The position numbers and the translations under genes are program-made. Shown here in pieces: positions 62,770 to 64,000 of a stretch of DNA of 64,000 nt. Each line of letters opens with the position of its first letter. Positions within the stretch are counted from its first letter, which is position 1. The notes beneath the pieces were generated by a model. That model ran no database searches. It saw only the letters and a program-made list of their open reading frames with translations, and was not told where the DNA came from. The DNA is from Gemmata massiliana. Lineage in GTDB: Bacteria; Planctomycetota; Planctomycetia; Gemmatales; Gemmataceae. The stretch lies in contig NZ_LR593886.1 of assembly GCF_901538265.1 (NCBI RefSeq), forward strand, positions 7,833,738-7,897,737. The letters are read 5' to 3'.

Positions 62770-63705
62770 CTACAAAAACTTCTTCGCTACCGCACCGAGT
62801 AGCAGTTTCATCTTCGCGAGTTTCGTCACTTCGGGGCGCTGGGTCCACACGTCGTAGCCGCAGCGTTCGATGGCGCCGAGAACCGCTTCGCCGCCGCGAA
62901 TGAACAGTTCCACGTCCACGCGAGCCTCGCGCGGCAAGAGCGGGAGCAGCGCGGCCCCGCGGGCGAAATACTCGCGCGCACGATCGACTTCAAACCGCAC
63001 GAGCGCGCGGAACTCGGGCGTACACCGGCGAGCTTCCAGGTCTTCGTCGGTGTAGCCGTACTTTTGCCGATCTTCGGCGGGAAGGTAGACGCGCCCGATG
63101 TCGAGATCGCGCGACACGTCCTGCCAGAAGTTCGCGATCTGCAACCCGATACACACTTCGTCCGACAGCGCCGCGCGTTCCTCGTCGAAGCACTCGAACA
63201 GGTACAGCACCAGCCGCCCGACCGGGTTGGCCGAGTTCCGGCAGTACCCGAGGAGTTGATCGAAGGTGTCGTACCGTTTCACCCGCTGGTCCTGCTCGAA
63301 CGCGACGAGCAGGTCGAGAAACGGTTCCGGCGGAATGTTGAATCGCCGAATCGTCTCCCGCAGCGCGACCATAACGGGGTGCCGCGGCGCGGGTGCCTCC
63401 CCGTTCGATGAGTAGCACTCGCGAAGTTGCTCGCGCCACCACCCGATGAGGTCGAGCGCGTGCTGTCCGCCGCCGGTTTCGTCGGCGAGGTCATCCGACC
63501 AGCGGCAGTAAGCATAGACCGCATGGAAGTGCCGGATCAGCCGGCGCGGGAGGAGCAGCGAAACGACCGTGAAGTTCTCGTAGTGCGCCTTCGCGACATA
63601 CGCACAATACGCACGGGCATCACTCAACGAAACGGGTGGCGCCAGCCCCCCGCTCGTCCGAGACAGTCCCCACTTCTCCAACTCGCGTGCGAAATCCCAA
63701 CTCAT
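62770..63705 (-). CDS. hpnC: Squalene/phytoene synthase family, HpnC-like
   Basis: A 311-residue trans-isoprenyl diphosphate synthase. Two aspartate-rich motifs bind the Mg2+-diphosphate: DDLAD at residues 71-75 and DVSRDLDIGRVYLPAED near residue 200. The N-terminus (FARELEKWGLSR...LSDARAYCAYVAKAHYENFTVVSLLLPRRL) is of HpnC type, which together with HpnD and HpnE makes squalene from farnesyl diphosphate for hopanoids or sterols. It is three bases from the upstream partial gene. Planctomycetes including Gemmata make sterols, which is consistent. HpnD is possible but less likely. Confidence 0.85.
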   Translation of the reverse strand: MSWDFARELEKWGLSRTSGGLAPPVSLSDARAYCAYVAKAHYENFTVVSLLLPRRLIRHFHAVYAYCRWSDDLADETGGGQHALDLIGWWREQLRECYSSNGEAPAPRHPVMVALRETIRRFNIPPEPFLDLLVAFEQDQRVKRYDTFDQLLGYCRNSANPVGRLVLYLFECFDEERAALSDEVCIGLQIANFWQDVSRDLDIGRVYLPAEDRQKYGYTDEDLEARRCTPEFRALVRFEVDRAREYFARGAALLPLLPREARVDVELFIRGGEAVLGAIERCGYDVWTQRPEVTKLAKMKLLLGAVAKKFL

Positions 63706-63708
63706 GCG

Positions 63709-64000
63709 TTACTGCTTCGGTTCCAGGATGCGGAGCTGGGAGGACAAGTTGAATTTCCGGCCGTCGACGTCGAACTCCGTCTCCACCAGCACTGCCTTCA
63801 GGTTCTTGTCCGGGCGCCGGAATTTCAAATCGAGCGACACCGGCCCACTCACTACGACTGCGACGTTGCCCTTGGTCTCGCTCAGCGTTTCGCTGCTCCA
63901 TTGCGACTTGCGGAAGTCCCGCGTGCCGCAATCCGCGCTCCACACGCGCTGGCCCTTCAACGTGCCGTTCACCTCGATCGAGAACGGTACGTCCGCGCCC
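63709..64000 (-). CDS. Hypothetical protein, truncated by the window edge
   Basis: Open from base 64000 to the stop at 63709, giving 96 residues with no start codon required inside the window. The sequence (PFSIEVNGTLKGQRVWSADCGTRDFRKSQW, KGNVAVVVSGPVSLDLKFRRPDKNLKAVLVETEFDV, LRILEPKQ) is beta-rich. No family recognised. Its stop is three bases from the HpnC-like start, so the two are probably cotranscribed. Confidence 0.6.
   Translation of the reverse strand, partial: GADVPFSIEVNGTLKGQRVWSADCGTRDFRKSQWSSETLSETKGNVAVVVSGPVSLDLKFRRPDKNLKAVLVETEFDVDGRKFNLSSQLRILEPKQ

Noticed and set aside
1-64000. CRISPR arrays, tRNA or rRNA genes
   Set aside because: I saw no regular spacer-repeat pattern, tRNA cloverleaf or rRNA core in the window, though small RNAs cannot be fully excluded by eye.

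Overview
The window looks like chromosome from a Gemmata-like planctomycete (Gemmataceae). The evidence is high GC with strong third-position GC bias, a prepilin-type DUF1559 protein paired with a small lipoprotein, a secreted DUF1080 protein, Tat-exported Gfo/Idh/MocA oxidoreductases, a planctomycete-style ECF sigma factor, neighbouring TIGR02996 leucine-rich proteins, and the 'TEAEW...GCW..D..LGK' family that is common in Gemmata. I saw no rRNA, tRNA or CRISPR array.

Layout. 1-2.3 kb: tail of a TPR protein, a small membrane protein, a TEAEW-family protein and a DUF1080 protein. 2.3-10.5 kb: a minus-strand efflux operon, MarR > membrane fusion protein > RND pump > MATE. The MATE gene is broken by a recent ISAs1-family insertion (2591-3796) with a perfect 10-bp target duplication. 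A 14-bp palindrome occurs three times around the MarR gene, and a TetR gene follows with two matched palindromes upstream. 10.8-12.8 kb: an orphan ECF sigma factor and decayed sequence (a frameshifted gene, a sulfatase relic). 12.9-18.2 kb: the most unusual locus. It has a large protein of unknown family facing a two-gene unit made of a Ro60-like (alpha-helical repeat plus vWA) protein and a probable ARPP-2-type protein. A stretch with long inverted repeats, possibly a structured RNA, lies just upstream of the vWA gene.

18.4-28.7 kb: secreted proteins, a GH43-like lipoprotein, ModA-ModB without ModC, a PP2C phosphatase, a glycosyltransferase, a PilZ protein, class II fumarase, and the DUF1559/lipoprotein pair. 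29.0-37.6 kb: three tandem paralogues of an unknown secreted protein, a 1162-residue TPR-like exported protein and two small exported proteins with secretin/STN-like repeats. 37.7-48.1 kb: a Tat-exported oxidoreductase, then housekeeping genes. These are dnaG-rpoD behind a strong sigma-70 promoter and a structured leader, a zinc-ribbon coiled-coil protein, a DUF4177 protein, two TIGR02996/LRR proteins and recN.

48.1-51.3 kb is rich in repeats: long perfect palindromes whose two copies co-vary, a dispersed CGCGGATCAAA repeat, and a duplicated recN tail on the far side of a PQQ-propeller gene. 51.3-64 kb: an ABM-domain protein, a second glycosyltransferase, a DUF4139 protein, nagA, an SDR, an outer-membrane barrel, an S1/P1-like hydrolase with a solitary HicB, a Bfd-like protein, an RCK-channel-RCK protein with an atypical filter, and an HpnC-like squalene synthase next to a gene cut by the window edge.
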